A stretch of 51,159 bases of DNA from Akkermansia muciniphila (GCA_945898055.1 CAMDGV010000032.1:1-51159); one strand, 5' to 3'. Positions 19,130-27,555 are shown, counted from the first letter of the stretch. Notes: generated from the sequence alone by a model not told the origin. Made by a program: numbers and translations.

Positions 19130-19471
19130 GTGAGTCGTCCTACCTGTTCAATGTGCAGTATGCCTGATCTTCTCCAACATCCCAACCGCTGGGAATGCCT
19201 CACCTGCGGTCATGAGTGGGAATCCATCGTTGAGATCGCTCCCGACATCGTCGAAGGCCCTCGGATCATCAAAGACGCTCATGGAACGGTGCTATCGGAC
19301 GGTGATGTTGTTGTTCTAATTAAGGACCTGCCGCTTCGAGGTTCATCCCAGATCCTCAAAGGCGGCACGAAGTCTAAACCGATTCGCCTCGTCGAGGGTG
19401 ATCACGAAATCTCCTGCAGAATCGACGGAGTAGCCATCGGGCTAAAAGCATGTTTCGTGCGAAAGGGGTAA
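19130..19471 (+). CDS. yjdM: YjdM/PhnA-family zinc-ribbon protein
   Basis: 113-residue protein, the usual size of the YjdM (formerly PhnA) family. An N-terminal zinc ribbon with two Cys-x2-Cys pairs (C6, C9 and C24, C27, the second followed by GHEW) precedes the PhnA domain. That domain has the family's IKDAHGTVLSDGD, LKGGTKSKPIRLV and EGDHEISCRIDG segments. The start is a GTG at 19130, the only one that keeps the zinc ribbon whole. Despite the old name, the family is not a proven phosphonate hydrolase and its function is open. It stands alone, 260 bases after clpX, and no phosphonate genes are nearby. Confidence 0.9.
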   Translation: MSRPTCSMCSMPDLLQHPNRWECLTCGHEWESIVEIAPDIVEGPRIIKDAHGTVLSDGDVVVLIKDLPLRGSSQILKGGTKSKPIRLVEGDHEISCRIDGVAIGLKACFVRKG

Positions 19472-19830
19472 TCGATCTGAGGGCCTCGTTCCTCGTCGTC
19501 GTTTTATGACGTTAGCGCTAGGATCAGACCTTAAATCATGGCGGTCAGGGGCGGATTGAAGTTCGGCTAATTCTCTCGGCTTAAGAACCGGTGGGCGCCC
19601 AAGCTCTTTTACGGACTCTCCAGCGTCCTGTCTGAGGTTTTCAGTTCGACTTCGGGTCGGACTTGCACCCTGCTCTTCGTCCGACATCCTCGGACTAAAT
19701 ACCATTTGGTGATCGCTTGATCGAATGTGCGCAATTCCATTTTAGATTCTTTCTGCGGACTGCCATTTCTTTAAATTTTTAGTGGGTTTGACTCGCGAAT
19801 AGTGAGTCAATCTCTATTCTCACCCGTCGA
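19472..19830. other. Intergenic region ahead of the TerC gene
   Basis: No supported gene. A minus-strand open frame (19442-19705, 87 codons) has the composition of a shadow and overlaps the 3' end of the yjdM-type gene. TerC-family genes often carry a yybP-ykoY manganese riboswitch. I looked for its conserved GGGGAGUA and CGUCAACAU segments and did not find them. The only clear structure is the inverted repeat at 19788-19810. Confidence 0.5.
19788..19810. promoter_or_regulatory. Inverted repeat overlapping a possible -35 box of the terC-type gene
   Basis: TTGACTC (19788-19794) and GAGTCAA (19804-19810) are perfect reverse complements around 9 bases, ending 20 bases before the ATG at 19831. 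The left arm doubles as a good -35 box, but the nearest -10-like sequence (TATTCT, 19815-19820) is 21 bases away, which is too far. An operator site is as likely as a promoter. Confidence 0.35.
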
Positions 19831-20571
19831 ATGAATTGGTTTGAATGGCTTCAATCTCCCCAAGCTTGGATTGGTTTGGCGACACTCTCCGTGTTGGAGA
19901 TCGTGCTTGGTATCGATAATCTGATTTTTATTTCCATTCTGGCTGGAAAACTTCCCAAGGAACAGCAGTCCAAGGCGCGTCGCACCGGGCTTGCTCTAGC
20001 ACTTTTTACTCGGATTCTGCTCCTTTTTTCTCTGAGTTGGGTGATGAGCCTGAGTAATAATTTGTGGACCTTTTCTCCCTATGGACTCGAATTTCCTAAT
20101 ACCGGGAAGGACTTGGTTTTGGCAGTAGGAGGGCTCTTTTTAATTTGGAAGTCAGTGAAAGAAATCCATGAGAAAGTAGGTGGGGGCGAGGAGACTTTAT
20201 TAACGAAAAAGTCGATGCCGTCGTTTGCGGCTATTGTCGTGCAAATTCTCCTACTCGACATCGTGTTCTCCCTAGATTCGGTGATTACCGCTGTGGGGAT
20301 GTCTAATCAGATCCCGATTATGGTCGCCGCGGTGGTGATTGCCATGATTGTGATGTTAATTTTTGTCGATCAGATCGGTCGATTTGTTGAGAAGAATCCG
20401 ACCATTAAGATTCTCGCTCTCGCTTTTCTGATTCTAATTGGGACGATGTTGTTGGCGGATGGTTTTCATCAACATATCAGCAAGGGCTACATTTACTTCG
20501 CCATGACCTTCGCTATTGGCGTTGAGATGATCAATATGCGCGTCCGACCTGCCGCGGCCCAAAAGTCATAA
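19831..20571 (+). CDS. TerC-family integral membrane protein
   Basis: 246-residue polytopic membrane protein with about seven hydrophobic segments. The two TerC signatures are present: EIVLGIDN (E23 to N30) in the first segment and DIVFSLDSVITAVG in the middle. Their acidic residues lie in the membrane and are linked to metal transport in this family. TerC/Alx/YkoY proteins have been tied to manganese export and metal loading of secreted proteins, so manganese efflux is the best guess. It is not a tellurium resistance locus, because no other ter genes are present. The next gene starts 17 bases after the stop, so the two are probably cotranscribed. Confidence 0.92.
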   Translation: MNWFEWLQSPQAWIGLATLSVLEIVLGIDNLIFISILAGKLPKEQQSKARRTGLALALFTRILLLFSLSWVMSLSNNLWTFSPYGLEFPNTGKDLVLAVGGLFLIWKSVKEIHEKVGGGEETLLTKKSMPSFAAIVVQILLLDIVFSLDSVITAVGMSNQIPIMVAAVVIAMIVMLIFVDQIGRFVEKNPTIKILALAFLILIGTMLLADGFHQHISKGYIYFAMTFAIGVEMINMRVRPAAAQKS

Positions 20572-20588
20572 GGGCATCCGAGTGAGCC

Positions 20589-21791
20589 ATGACTGGTCAT
20601 CGACCGGTCGTTTCGGATACATTGAGCTTCGTGACGATTTCAGAAGTGTTAGCAAACGAGGAATTACGGCGCCGCGAATTTCCGGTGGTGACCCAGTCCG
20701 TCTATCTTGCTCATGCGGGCGTTTGCCCTTTGCCTCGGCGGGTTGCCGATGCCATTGGGGGATATGCCCGGCGGTGCACGGTGGATGATCAAGAAGAAGC
20801 AATTTCTTTGGGAACGGTATCTCGGATTCGTAAACTGGCGGCCCATTTGATTGGGGCGCAAGCGAGTGAAATTGCCCTCGTCGGTCCTACTTCATTGGCA
20901 TTGAGCCAGGTGGCGGCAGGGCTCCAAGTAAAACGAGGTCAGAATATTCTGATCTACCACGATTGTTATCCCTCCAATGTCTATCCGTGGATGGCTTTGG
21001 CCGATCGCGGTATCGAAGTAAGATTCATGAACATCCGTGAATTGGGTCGGATCCGATTGGTGGATGTGCAAGGGCAGATTGATGAGGCCACCCGTTTGGT
21101 GGCCATTGCTAGTGCCCATTATTTAACCGGCTTTCGGATTAACATTGAAGCCATCGGAAAGATGCTACGGAGTCGAGGGATCCTTTTTTGTTTGGATGGT
21201 ATTCAGACTTTGGGCGCGTTTCCGACCTTAGCCACCCATGTTGATATTCTAGCGGCGGACGCTCACAAGTGGCTTTTGGGGCCCTGTGCCGCTGGCATTC
21301 TGTACGTTCGCAAAGAAGCGCAACCTTATATCCAACCGGTGGTTCATGGTTGGCATAATGTAAAGTGCCCAGACTATCTGACCCAAGATGAGATGGAGTT
21401 TCATGAAGGCGCGCGACGTTATGAAGCAGGTTCGGCCAATTTTATGGGGCTTTTTGGCCTTGAGGCGGCCTTAGATTTAGTGGCCGAGGTTGGCGTCGAA
21501 GCCATTGGTGCTGAATTGCTGCGCAAACGAGCTTGGCTGGTTCCCCAGATTCAAGCGGCAGGATTTGAGGTCGTTCGAGGGGATGTTCAACCGGAGAATG
21601 CCGGCGCAATCACTAGTTTTTTCCGACTAGGCGAGCCTATGTCGGATCTCCACAGGCGATTGACCGAAGCGAAGGTGATCACCTCCTTACGAAAACAGCC
21701 GGATGGCCAATGGGTGATTCGTGTGTCGCCCCATTACTATAATACCGAGGCTGAATTGGGCCGGTTCCTTGAGGTTATAAGTGCGGATTGA
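20589..21791 (+). CDS. Class V aminotransferase-fold PLP enzyme (cysteine desulfurase/epimerase-like)
   Basis: 400-residue cytoplasmic fold-type I PLP enzyme. The Schiff-base lysine is K227 in ADAHKWLLGP, D203 in CLDGIQ should bind the pyridine nitrogen, and the family's N-terminal YLAHAGVCPLP segment is visible at residues 39-49. The spacing fits the branch that includes isopenicillin-N epimerase-like and cysteine-desulfurase-like proteins. There is no visible active-site cysteine loop of the SufS/IscS type near residue 350, so iron-sulphur assembly is unlikely to be its role. The substrate is unknown. It follows the TerC gene by 17 bases and is convergent with kup, whose stop is only 34 bases away. 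Confidence 0.88.
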   Translation: MTGHRPVVSDTLSFVTISEVLANEELRRREFPVVTQSVYLAHAGVCPLPRRVADAIGGYARRCTVDDQEEAISLGTVSRIRKLAAHLIGAQASEIALVGPTSLALSQVAAGLQVKRGQNILIYHDCYPSNVYPWMALADRGIEVRFMNIRELGRIRLVDVQGQIDEATRLVAIASAHYLTGFRINIEAIGKMLRSRGILFCLDGIQTLGAFPTLATHVDILAADAHKWLLGPCAAGILYVRKEAQPYIQPVVHGWHNVKCPDYLTQDEMEFHEGARRYEAGSANFMGLFGLEAALDLVAEVGVEAIGAELLRKRAWLVPQIQAAGFEVVRGDVQPENAGAITSFFRLGEPMSDLHRRLTEAKVITSLRKQPDGQWVIRVSPHYYNTEAELGRFLEVISAD

Positions 21792-21825
21792 CCTCAGAAA
21801 GCAGTTGAGAGTCGAGGTTCGGAAT

Positions 21826-23730
21826 TTAGATTTCGACCTGCATACCGAGTTCGACAACTCGGTTGGCAGGTAGGCGGAAAAAGGCAGTGGCACTGGTTGC
21901 ATTGCGGGACATGATGGCAAACAAATGTTCTCGCCAGATGGCCATCCCAGCTCGGCTGCGCGTCGGGAGAACGGTTTCGCGACTCAGAAAGAAAGTGGTT
22001 TCCATTTCCTTAAACTCGAGTCCATGGGCGCTACAGAGGTCAAGGATGTTGAGAATGTTCGGCTGTTCCATGAACCCATAGCGGGCGCGGACCCTCCAAA
22101 ACCCGACCTCGAGACGTTCAACCGTGAGACGTTCACTCGTTTCTACTTGGGAATCTTCCTCGATGATAACCGTCAGGAAAACAATCCGTTTATGAAGTAC
22201 TTTGTTATGTTTGAGATTGTGGAGTAAGGCGATCGGTGTGCCTTCGGAACTACCGGCCAGATAGACGGCCGTACCGGCCACTCGGGAAGGATCTCGGCGC
22301 TTGATATCGTCGATAAATTTCAGTGCGGGCATAGCGTTGGCACGGACCCGTTCCCAAACCAGTTGACGCCCTCGTTTCCAGGTGCTCATCAAAACAAAAA
22401 TAGCTGAGGCGACAGCGAGGGGAAACCATCCGCCGTTCTCAATTTTAAGTAGATTAGCCACGGCGAAGGGGAGTTCGACGATCAGCGCGGCACCACTAAT
22501 GAGAGTCGCCAGAGTGCGTGACCAACCAAACAGCCTTTGGCAGGCGAAGAAAAAAAGGAAGGTGGTAGTGATCATAGTGAAGGTGACCGCCACCCCGTAG
22601 GCCATCGCCAGATTGCTGGAAGATCTAAACTGAACAATGATCCAAATACAGGCAATCATCAGCACCCAATTTACTTGCGGCATATAGATTTGCCCGCGTT
22701 CCTTTTGAGAGGTGTGTTCGATGACCAATCGAGGCATGTAACCGAGTTGGATGGCATGCATGGTCAGCGAGTAAGCCCCCGAAATAAGAGCTTGGGACGC
22801 AATGATAGCGGCAGCGGTAGCCAATCCAATCATCGGATACAGTCCCCAACGAGGACAGAGTTGGTAGAAAGGATTGAAGGACGCACTATCCGCAAGGCTT
22901 GGCTGGCTCAAAAGTAGGGCCCCTTGACCTAGATAATTGAGGGTCAATGCGGGCATAACGATACTGAACCAAGCCACTCGGATCGGGCGCGGACCGAAGT
23001 GTCCCATATCGGCGTAGAGAGCTTCCCCGCCGGTTACAACTAGAACGACCGAACCGAGAACCACCAGTCCGTGGGATTTTTGGTCGAGAAGAAAATTAAG
23101 TGCGTGGATCGGGTTGAGGGACTTGAGGACGTCGGGATTTAGAAGAATGCCTCGAACTCCAAGGATCCCAATCGTGATAAACCAAACCAGAGTAATTGGA
23201 CCAAAAATGCGTCCGACCTTCGCAGTGCCAGCTTGTTGGGCAACAAACAGCAGAATAATAATAAGGACGGCTAGAGGAACGATATAGTGATCCAGCTTAT
23301 GAGTGGCGACAGTGAGTCCTTCGAGGGCACCGAGGACAGAAACCGCGGGCGTAATAATCCCATCTCCGTAGAGCAGACAGGCCCCGGCAACGCCTAAAGA
23401 GGCCATAAAACTGACGAATTTATTGCGATGGCCCCGTTTACGTTCAGGGAAAGCGAGGGAGAGTAGGGCTAGAATGCCGCCTTCGCCCTTATTGTCAGCT
23501 CGGAGGACAAACACGAGATATTTAATCGCAACGATAAGAACCAGCGCCCAAAGAATGAGGGACATCACCCCCAGTATATTGGCTGGGGTAGCCGCCGCTC
23601 CATGTCCTTTCGCGAAGCATTCCTTGACTGCGTAAAGAGGGCTGGTGCCGATATCACCGTAGACAATACCGAGTGCCCCAAGAGTTAATCCGGCAAGGCG
23701 TCGACCGGTGCAGGGGATGGGAGTGCTCAT
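21826..23730 (-). CDS. kup: Kup-type potassium uptake transporter
   Basis: KUP/HAK/KT family K+ transporter, 634 residues from the chosen ATG, near the usual 620-630. The N-terminal signature GIVYGDIGTSPLYAVKE is intact and is followed by a membrane portion of about twelve helices to roughly residue 460. A C-terminal cytoplasmic domain of about 170 residues follows. A GTG three codons upstream (23739) is an alternative start. It probably acts as a proton-coupled K+ importer. Its leader contains a ydaO-like riboswitch candidate (23910-24101), so expression should respond to cyclic di-AMP, the second messenger that controls potassium uptake in many bacteria. Confidence 0.96.
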   Translation of the reverse strand: MSTPIPCTGRRLAGLTLGALGIVYGDIGTSPLYAVKECFAKGHGAAATPANILGVMSLILWALVLIVAIKYLVFVLRADNKGEGGILALLSLAFPERKRGHRNKFVSFMASLGVAGACLLYGDGIITPAVSVLGALEGLTVATHKLDHYIVPLAVLIIILLFVAQQAGTAKVGRIFGPITLVWFITIGILGVRGILLNPDVLKSLNPIHALNFLLDQKSHGLVVLGSVVLVVTGGEALYADMGHFGPRPIRVAWFSIVMPALTLNYLGQGALLLSQPSLADSASFNPFYQLCPRWGLYPMIGLATAAAIIASQALISGAYSLTMHAIQLGYMPRLVIEHTSQKERGQIYMPQVNWVLMIACIWIIVQFRSSSNLAMAYGVAVTFTMITTTFLFFFACQRLFGWSRTLATLISGAALIVELPFAVANLLKIENGGWFPLAVASAIFVLMSTWKRGRQLVWERVRANAMPALKFIDDIKRRDPSRVAGTAVYLAGSSEGTPIALLHNLKHNKVLHKRIVFLTVIIEEDSQVETSERLTVERLEVGFWRVRARYGFMEQPNILNILDLCSAHGLEFKEMETTFFLSRETVLPTRSRAGMAIWREHLFAIMSRNATSATAFFRLPANRVVELGMQVEI

Positions 23731-24179
23731 GCGAGGCACATGAGATCAATTAAGGCGTCCGGGATGATCCGGCCGGTGGAATTTCGAGTCTGATTGGGTG
23801 GGGGTGGCAAGGAGGGGCGAAGGCGTTTCGAATTCATAGATAGTGCGATAAACCGACGACCTGAGGCCGCCTTTTTCGCAAATCCGCCCGACGGATTCTG
23901 CGCTTAGGGACTGCCTTTCCAACTGCCTACGAGGTTAGCTGACGGGCTAGGACTCGGAAATGTCCCGCTGGGTTTACCCCTGCTGCGCCCCATGCCGAAG
24001 TTTCGACTGTGGTTCCCCCGTGCCCAACGTTCTGGTCGACGCTGGACTTCGACTGCGGTGTCGAGTTAAACAAGTTTGCCTTCCCTGTCAATGCAAGGCA
24101 GAGAATGCGTAAATCAATTTACCGACTCAGCTCTTGGCAAAGTGGCCTCAATTGTAAGTACTTGAGGTTCTAGAATAAA
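23731..24179. other. Kup leader and 3' region of the DedA gene
   Basis: This gap between kup and the DedA gene carries no protein gene. On the minus strand it holds the ydaO-like aptamer (23910-24101). Just downstream is an extra hairpin whose arms are 23877-23886 and 23892-23902, the second with one bulged base. It is followed by A residues in the RNA, so it is not an ordinary terminator. Next to the DedA stop, CCTCAA (24146-24151) and TTGAGG (24162-24167) form a weak hairpin that might end the DedA transcript. Confidence 0.6.
23910..24101 (-). ncRNA. Candidate ydaO/yuaA-type c-di-AMP riboswitch in the kup leader
   Basis: Read on the minus strand, bases 23946 to 23923 give CCCGTCAGCTAACCTCGTAG followed by GCAG, the hallmark 3' core of the ydaO/yuaA leader family (RF00379). 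A second hallmark, the GGGGGAACC segment, occurs upstream at 24011-24020. A GGGGTAAACC stretch and a GGGAC/GTCC hairpin lie between the two, in the family order. CUGCCU (24101-24096) can pair with AGGCAG (23928-23923) to close the aptamer. The element precedes a K+ transporter gene, a known target class of this riboswitch. The 5' and 3' limits are approximate, and the expression platform is unclear because no T tract follows. This is recognition by eye and was not scored with a covariance model. Confidence 0.8.
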
Positions 24180-24830
24180 TTAGGGCTTAGGGGTCGCTCG
24201 ACGTGTTTTCCACGCCTCAAAAAGCACCGGTAAAAGAGAAATAAAGATAATGCCAATGACGATGATCTCGAACCGTTTTTTGACAAACTCGAACTGACCG
24301 AGAAACCAACCGGCTGGAAGAATAAGAACCACCCAAGCAATTGCTCCACCGATGTTGAAGGCCATGAATCTTCGGTAGTGCATGGCACCCATACCTGCTA
24401 CGAAGGGAGTGAAGGTGCGGACGATCGGGATAAATCGGGCGATAACGACTGTCTTCGGGCCGTAAACATCAAAGAACGATCGCGTGCGATTCAAGTATTC
24501 CGGTTTGATAATTTTGGGAAACCGCTCGGTAAGAAAACGTCCCGCAAGACTTCCGACGGAATAATTGAGTGTGTCACCGAAGATAGCTGCAACGATCATA
24601 GTCAATCCGGCGATCCAAACATTGAGACCCGATTCTGGATTAGCTGCCACCGCGCCCACGGCGAAAAGAAGGGAATCACCCGGAAGAAATGGGGTAACCA
24701 CGAGTCCAGTTTCTGCAAAGATGATCGCGAACAGCACGGCATAAATCCAGGGGCCATTGTCGCGGGTGAGGTTAAAAAGATGATCCTGCAGATGCAAAAG
24801 GATATCGAGCAGATGCCGGAGGAGGTCCAT
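24180..24830 (-). CDS. DedA-family (VTT/SNARE-associated) membrane protein
   Basis: 216-residue integral membrane protein of the DedA family, thought to act in undecaprenyl phosphate or phospholipid translocation and proton-dependent membrane homeostasis. The key acidic pair is present: E40 (FAETGLV) and D52 (FLPGDSLLF). The conserved arginines are R132 and R138 (ARFIPIVRTFTPF), followed by the typical VAGMGAMHYRRF segment. Four to five hydrophobic spans are visible, with a basic C-terminal tail. It lies 24 bases downstream of a small DUF485-like gene in the same orientation, so they may be cotranscribed. Confidence 0.94.
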   Translation of the reverse strand: MDLLRHLLDILLHLQDHLFNLTRDNGPWIYAVLFAIIFAETGLVVTPFLPGDSLLFAVGAVAANPESGLNVWIAGLTMIVAAIFGDTLNYSVGSLAGRFLTERFPKIIKPEYLNRTRSFFDVYGPKTVVIARFIPIVRTFTPFVAGMGAMHYRRFMAFNIGGAIAWVVLILPAGWFLGQFEFVKKRFEIIVIGIIFISLLPVLFEAWKTRRATPKP

Positions 24831-24854
24831 GGGATCAGTTAAGTAAGGAAATGG

Positions 24855-25163
24855 TTAGACTTTTGGCGGACGAACCGAACGAGCTTCTTCCTCTTCCATT
24901 CGAATGGAACGTTGGATAAAAATCCACGCGATAGCCCAGACGAAAGGGAAGAAGAGGACTCCGAGGATCAGCCAAGTAAGAGGGAAACCTCCGATTCGAT
25001 GGGCCATGAGCACTGGCGCAAACAGATTAACCAGAGGTAAAGCCATCAGAGCGACTAGGAAAGTCCCAGCACAAAGGCTCGAAAGAATCAACTGACGGCG
25101 CATGAGTCGGCGAAGAAAAGCTTCGGACTGGATATCAACGGGTACCGATTCGGGCTCAAGCAT
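24855..25163 (-). CDS. Small DUF485-like membrane protein
   Basis: About 102 residues with two hydrophobic spans (roughly 30-52 and 62-85) and a charged C-terminal tail rich in Glu and Arg. The RRQL...LVNLFAPVLM...GGFPLTWLILGVLFF layout matches DUF485, a family of small membrane proteins often encoded next to sodium/solute symporters. No symporter gene is adjacent here. The frame is open to 25415, which would run into the divergent DUF1080 gene, so the ATG at 25163 is preferred. The 121-base gap to that gene probably holds two divergent promoters. The family call is moderately sure and the function unknown. Confidence 0.7.
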   Translation of the reverse strand: MLEPESVPVDIQSEAFLRRLMRRQLILSSLCAGTFLVALMALPLVNLFAPVLMAHRIGGFPLTWLILGVLFFPFVWAIAWIFIQRSIRMEEEEARSVRPPKV

Positions 25164-25284
25164 AGGGAAAGGATGCCGTGGAGGGTGGGAAGGTCCAAGA
25201 GTCAATTTGCTCAAATATGTTACGGAGGATTGACCTAGAAGGCGGTAACGATTAGCACCTCTTGTCACCAACTCTTTGTCGCCA

Positions 25285-26667
25285 ATGAAAACTCTTTTTC
25301 CACTCACACGTCGACGGTTTGTCGCCACCTCCGCCACCCTCGTCGCCGTCGTCGCCCTCGGTTTTGGAGGGGGCGCCAGCTTGGCTGCATTAAACGAGCC
25401 TCCCCCAGAATTCACTCAAGTTTTTAACGGGAAGGATTTAACAGGGTTTCGAGGTGGAGACACCTATGACCATCGGAAGTTGATGTCCCTGTCGGAAAGC
25501 GACCGATCTGCACAGATTGCCAAATGGAGTCAGACATTGACCCAAGTGGATCCCAAGACAGGCAAGCCTAATTGGCATGTGGAGAACGGGGAATTAGTGA
25601 ACGGCGGCAACGGGGCTTATGCCACCACCGAGAAGGACTATGGCGATTTTGAGTTGCTCCTTGAATACCGGACAGTTCCATTGGCGGATTCGGGTATTTA
25701 TTTGCGAGGTGTACCTCAGGTGCAGATCTGGGATTATACCGAGAAATCTAAGTTTACTATTGGCGCTGACAAAGGCTCGGGAGGGCTTTGGAACAACTCG
25801 CCAGGGGCTCCCGGTAAAGATCCTGCCGTCTTGGCCGATAAGCCGTTCGGGCAGTGGAATGCCTTTCGGATTCTAATGGTGGGTTCGCGAGTGAGTGTAT
25901 GGCTCAACGGGGAAAAAGTAGTCGATCACGCGATTATGGAGAATTACTACGATCGCAAGGTACCTGTGCCCGCGCGAGGGCCGATTCAATTGCAGACCCA
26001 TGGTGGCGAGATTCGTTGGCGCAATGTATTTATTCGCGAAGTCGGAACTGCGGAAGCCAATAAGGTCTTAGCCCGTTTTAATAATGAGGGGTTTAAGTCG
26101 ATGTGGAATGGGAAGGATCTGACGGGGTGGTCAGGTGCGATCGCCGATCACGAAGTGGCAGAGGGTAGCATTCGTTGCAAGGCGGGGCGTGGGGGACATT
26201 TATACACCACAGAGGAATTTGCTGACTTTGTTGCTCGAGTGGAAATTTTGATTCCTTCGGGCTGTAATAACGGCTTGGCGATCCGTTATCCAGGCAAGGG
26301 GGATCCGGCTTATGCGGGAATGGCCGAATTGCAAGTATTGGCCGCTGATTATGAGACCAAGCACCACGCCAAATTAGATCCGCGCCAGGTGCATGGGTCG
26401 GCCTATGGAATGACTGCCGCCCACCCAGGTTATCTGCGTGCTTCGAACGAGTGGAATTTTCAGGAAGTACGGGTTGAAGGTTCGAAGATCCGGGTTGAAC
26501 TCAATGGGTTCGTCATTCTCGACACCGATTTGTCCAAGGTTAGTTCGTACATGGCTAACAGTGCCCATCCGGGCAAAGAATTAAAACAGGGGCATTTCGG
26601 ATTCGCAGGGCACAGTGATCCAGTAGCCTTCCGGAATATTGCGATTCGCCGGCTTGAAGAGCGGTAA
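25285..26667 (+). CDS. Tat-exported protein with two DUF1080 (3-keto-disaccharide hydrolase-like) domains
   Basis: 460-residue exported protein. The N-terminus has a twin-arginine-like motif (TRRRFVA, about residues 8-14) followed by an Ala/Val/Gly-rich core. Two DUF1080 domains follow in tandem. The first (about residues 40-255) opens with FNGKDLTGFRGG and has the YLRGVPQVQIWDY segment. The second (about 270-455) opens with WNGKDLTGWSGA and has the GNGLAIRYPG-like part. DUF1080 is a concanavalin-like fold, and some members hydrolyse 3-keto-glycosides. Two copies in one chain imply internal duplication. The frame extends to a TTG at 25276, and the ATG at 25285 is preferred. The gene ends at a strong shared terminator with the convergent NIPSNAP gene. 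Confidence 0.88.
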   Translation: MKTLFPLTRRRFVATSATLVAVVALGFGGGASLAALNEPPPEFTQVFNGKDLTGFRGGDTYDHRKLMSLSESDRSAQIAKWSQTLTQVDPKTGKPNWHVENGELVNGGNGAYATTEKDYGDFELLLEYRTVPLADSGIYLRGVPQVQIWDYTEKSKFTIGADKGSGGLWNNSPGAPGKDPAVLADKPFGQWNAFRILMVGSRVSVWLNGEKVVDHAIMENYYDRKVPVPARGPIQLQTHGGEIRWRNVFIREVGTAEANKVLARFNNEGFKSMWNGKDLTGWSGAIADHEVAEGSIRCKAGRGGHLYTTEEFADFVARVEILIPSGCNNGLAIRYPGKGDPAYAGMAELQVLAADYETKHHAKLDPRQVHGSAYGMTAAHPGYLRASNEWNFQEVRVEGSKIRVELNGFVILDTDLSKVSSYMANSAHPGKELKQGHFGFAGHSDPVAFRNIAIRRLEER

Positions 26668-26700
26668 TTGGCGAGGTCTTTTCACGGTCTTGTCAGAAAA

Positions 26701-26734
26701 AAACACCCAGCGAAAGTGATTTCGCTGGGTGTTT
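26701..26734. terminator. Bidirectional intrinsic terminator
   Basis: A perfect 15-bp stem (26701-26715 pairs with 26720-26734) encloses the 4-base loop GTGA. It is flanked by an A run on the left and a T-rich stretch on the right. It lies between the convergent DUF1080 gene (stop at 26667) and NIPSNAP gene (stop at 26764), and can terminate transcripts from both strands. Confidence 0.9.
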
Positions 26735-26763
26735 CTTTATTTAGCTTAAATATATTTTGAGCC

Positions 26764-27555
26764 TCAGGTTGTTGGGGAATAATCGGTTGGTTTGAGGAAA
26801 ACCGAATTTACGCCCTTATCGACCGTGAGAGAGCCTCCAGCGGCCTTTTCGCTCGCTTCACGGGCTGCCTTCCAAGCGGGATCTTTTCCGAACGCCCCAA
26901 AGCTGAGCTTAGCAGCGTCTTGTGATTGGTGGGTTAGGAAATAAAGGAGTGTGGCATCGGCTCCAGCTTGGTCGGGCATTTTGTGGAAGTAGCCTTGATT
27001 GCCCATTCCGTATTTTGCGAATAGACCCAGCGTATGGTCGCGAAAACGAGCGTCGAGGTGAGTTAATCGGGTTGGATGGGTGATGTAAGTCCTCATTTCC
27101 CAGACCCCCCCTTTGGAGACGTTGCCGGTATGAACAGCAGGCGAGTACTCTGTCTGAATTAAAAACGGATTTTCTACTTTCGAGACCAAGCCGCCGTTGG
27201 CCTCGCTGGCTTTGTAGGCCGCTTTCCATTCGGGATCTGCCATGAAGGCTTTCCAAGCTGTTTCGCGCGCCTGTCGATTGGGATAGCGGAGTAGGAAATG
27301 AAGGCGCTCGTCGGCGGCGTTGACTGGCATCCAATAACCGATGCTTTCGATGCCATGGGTGCGGAAAAGTTTCAGCGTGTGGTTCCGGAAACGATCATGG
27401 AGAGCAGAGGCCTTTCCTGGATTGATTGAATAAACTCGGAGTTCATAAACGGAATTCGCTCCGTTCGCTACAGTCGATTCAGCGAGGGATTGGCCCGAGG
27501 TGATGATGGCGGCGGAGGCCAAACTGGTGGTGGTTAAAAATTCGCGACGATTCAT
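26764..27555 (-). CDS. Exported protein with two NIPSNAP domains
   Basis: 263-residue protein with a short Tat-like N-terminus (NRREFL at residues 2-7 followed by an Ala/Ser-rich core and a SLA cleavage-like site). Two NIPSNAP domains follow in tandem. The first starts with YELRVYSINPGKASALHDRF, and the second (about residues 150-255) with the related WEMRTYITHP and HLDARFRDHT segments. NIPSNAP is a ferredoxin-like dimeric alpha-beta barrel fold of unknown catalytic role. Duplicated NIPSNAP proteins with Tat signals are common in planctomycetes and Verrucomicrobia. It is convergent with the DUF1080 gene and shares its terminator. Confidence 0.9.
   Translation of the reverse strand: MNRREFLTTTSLASAAIITSGQSLAESTVANGANSVYELRVYSINPGKASALHDRFRNHTLKLFRTHGIESIGYWMPVNAADERLHFLLRYPNRQARETAWKAFMADPEWKAAYKASEANGGLVSKVENPFLIQTEYSPAVHTGNVSKGGVWEMRTYITHPTRLTHLDARFRDHTLGLFAKYGMGNQGYFHKMPDQAGADATLLYFLTHQSQDAAKLSFGAFGKDPAWKAAREASEKAAGGSLTVDKGVNSVFLKPTDYSPTT

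Noticed and set aside
19442-19705. 87-codon minus-strand frame
   Set aside because: It overlaps the 3' end of the yjdM-type gene on the other strand and its charged, low-complexity product shows no family feature.
19472-19830. yybP-ykoY manganese riboswitch before the TerC gene
   Set aside because: I searched by eye for the conserved segments and found neither. A covariance search would settle it.
19831-20571. Tellurite resistance locus
   Set aside because: TerC alone without terA, terB, terD or terZ is not such a locus, and manganese handling is more likely.
25164-25415. Upstream extension of the DUF485-like gene to 25415
   Set aside because: It would overlap the start of the divergent DUF1080 gene, and the extra residues have no feature. 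The ATG at 25163 fits the family length.
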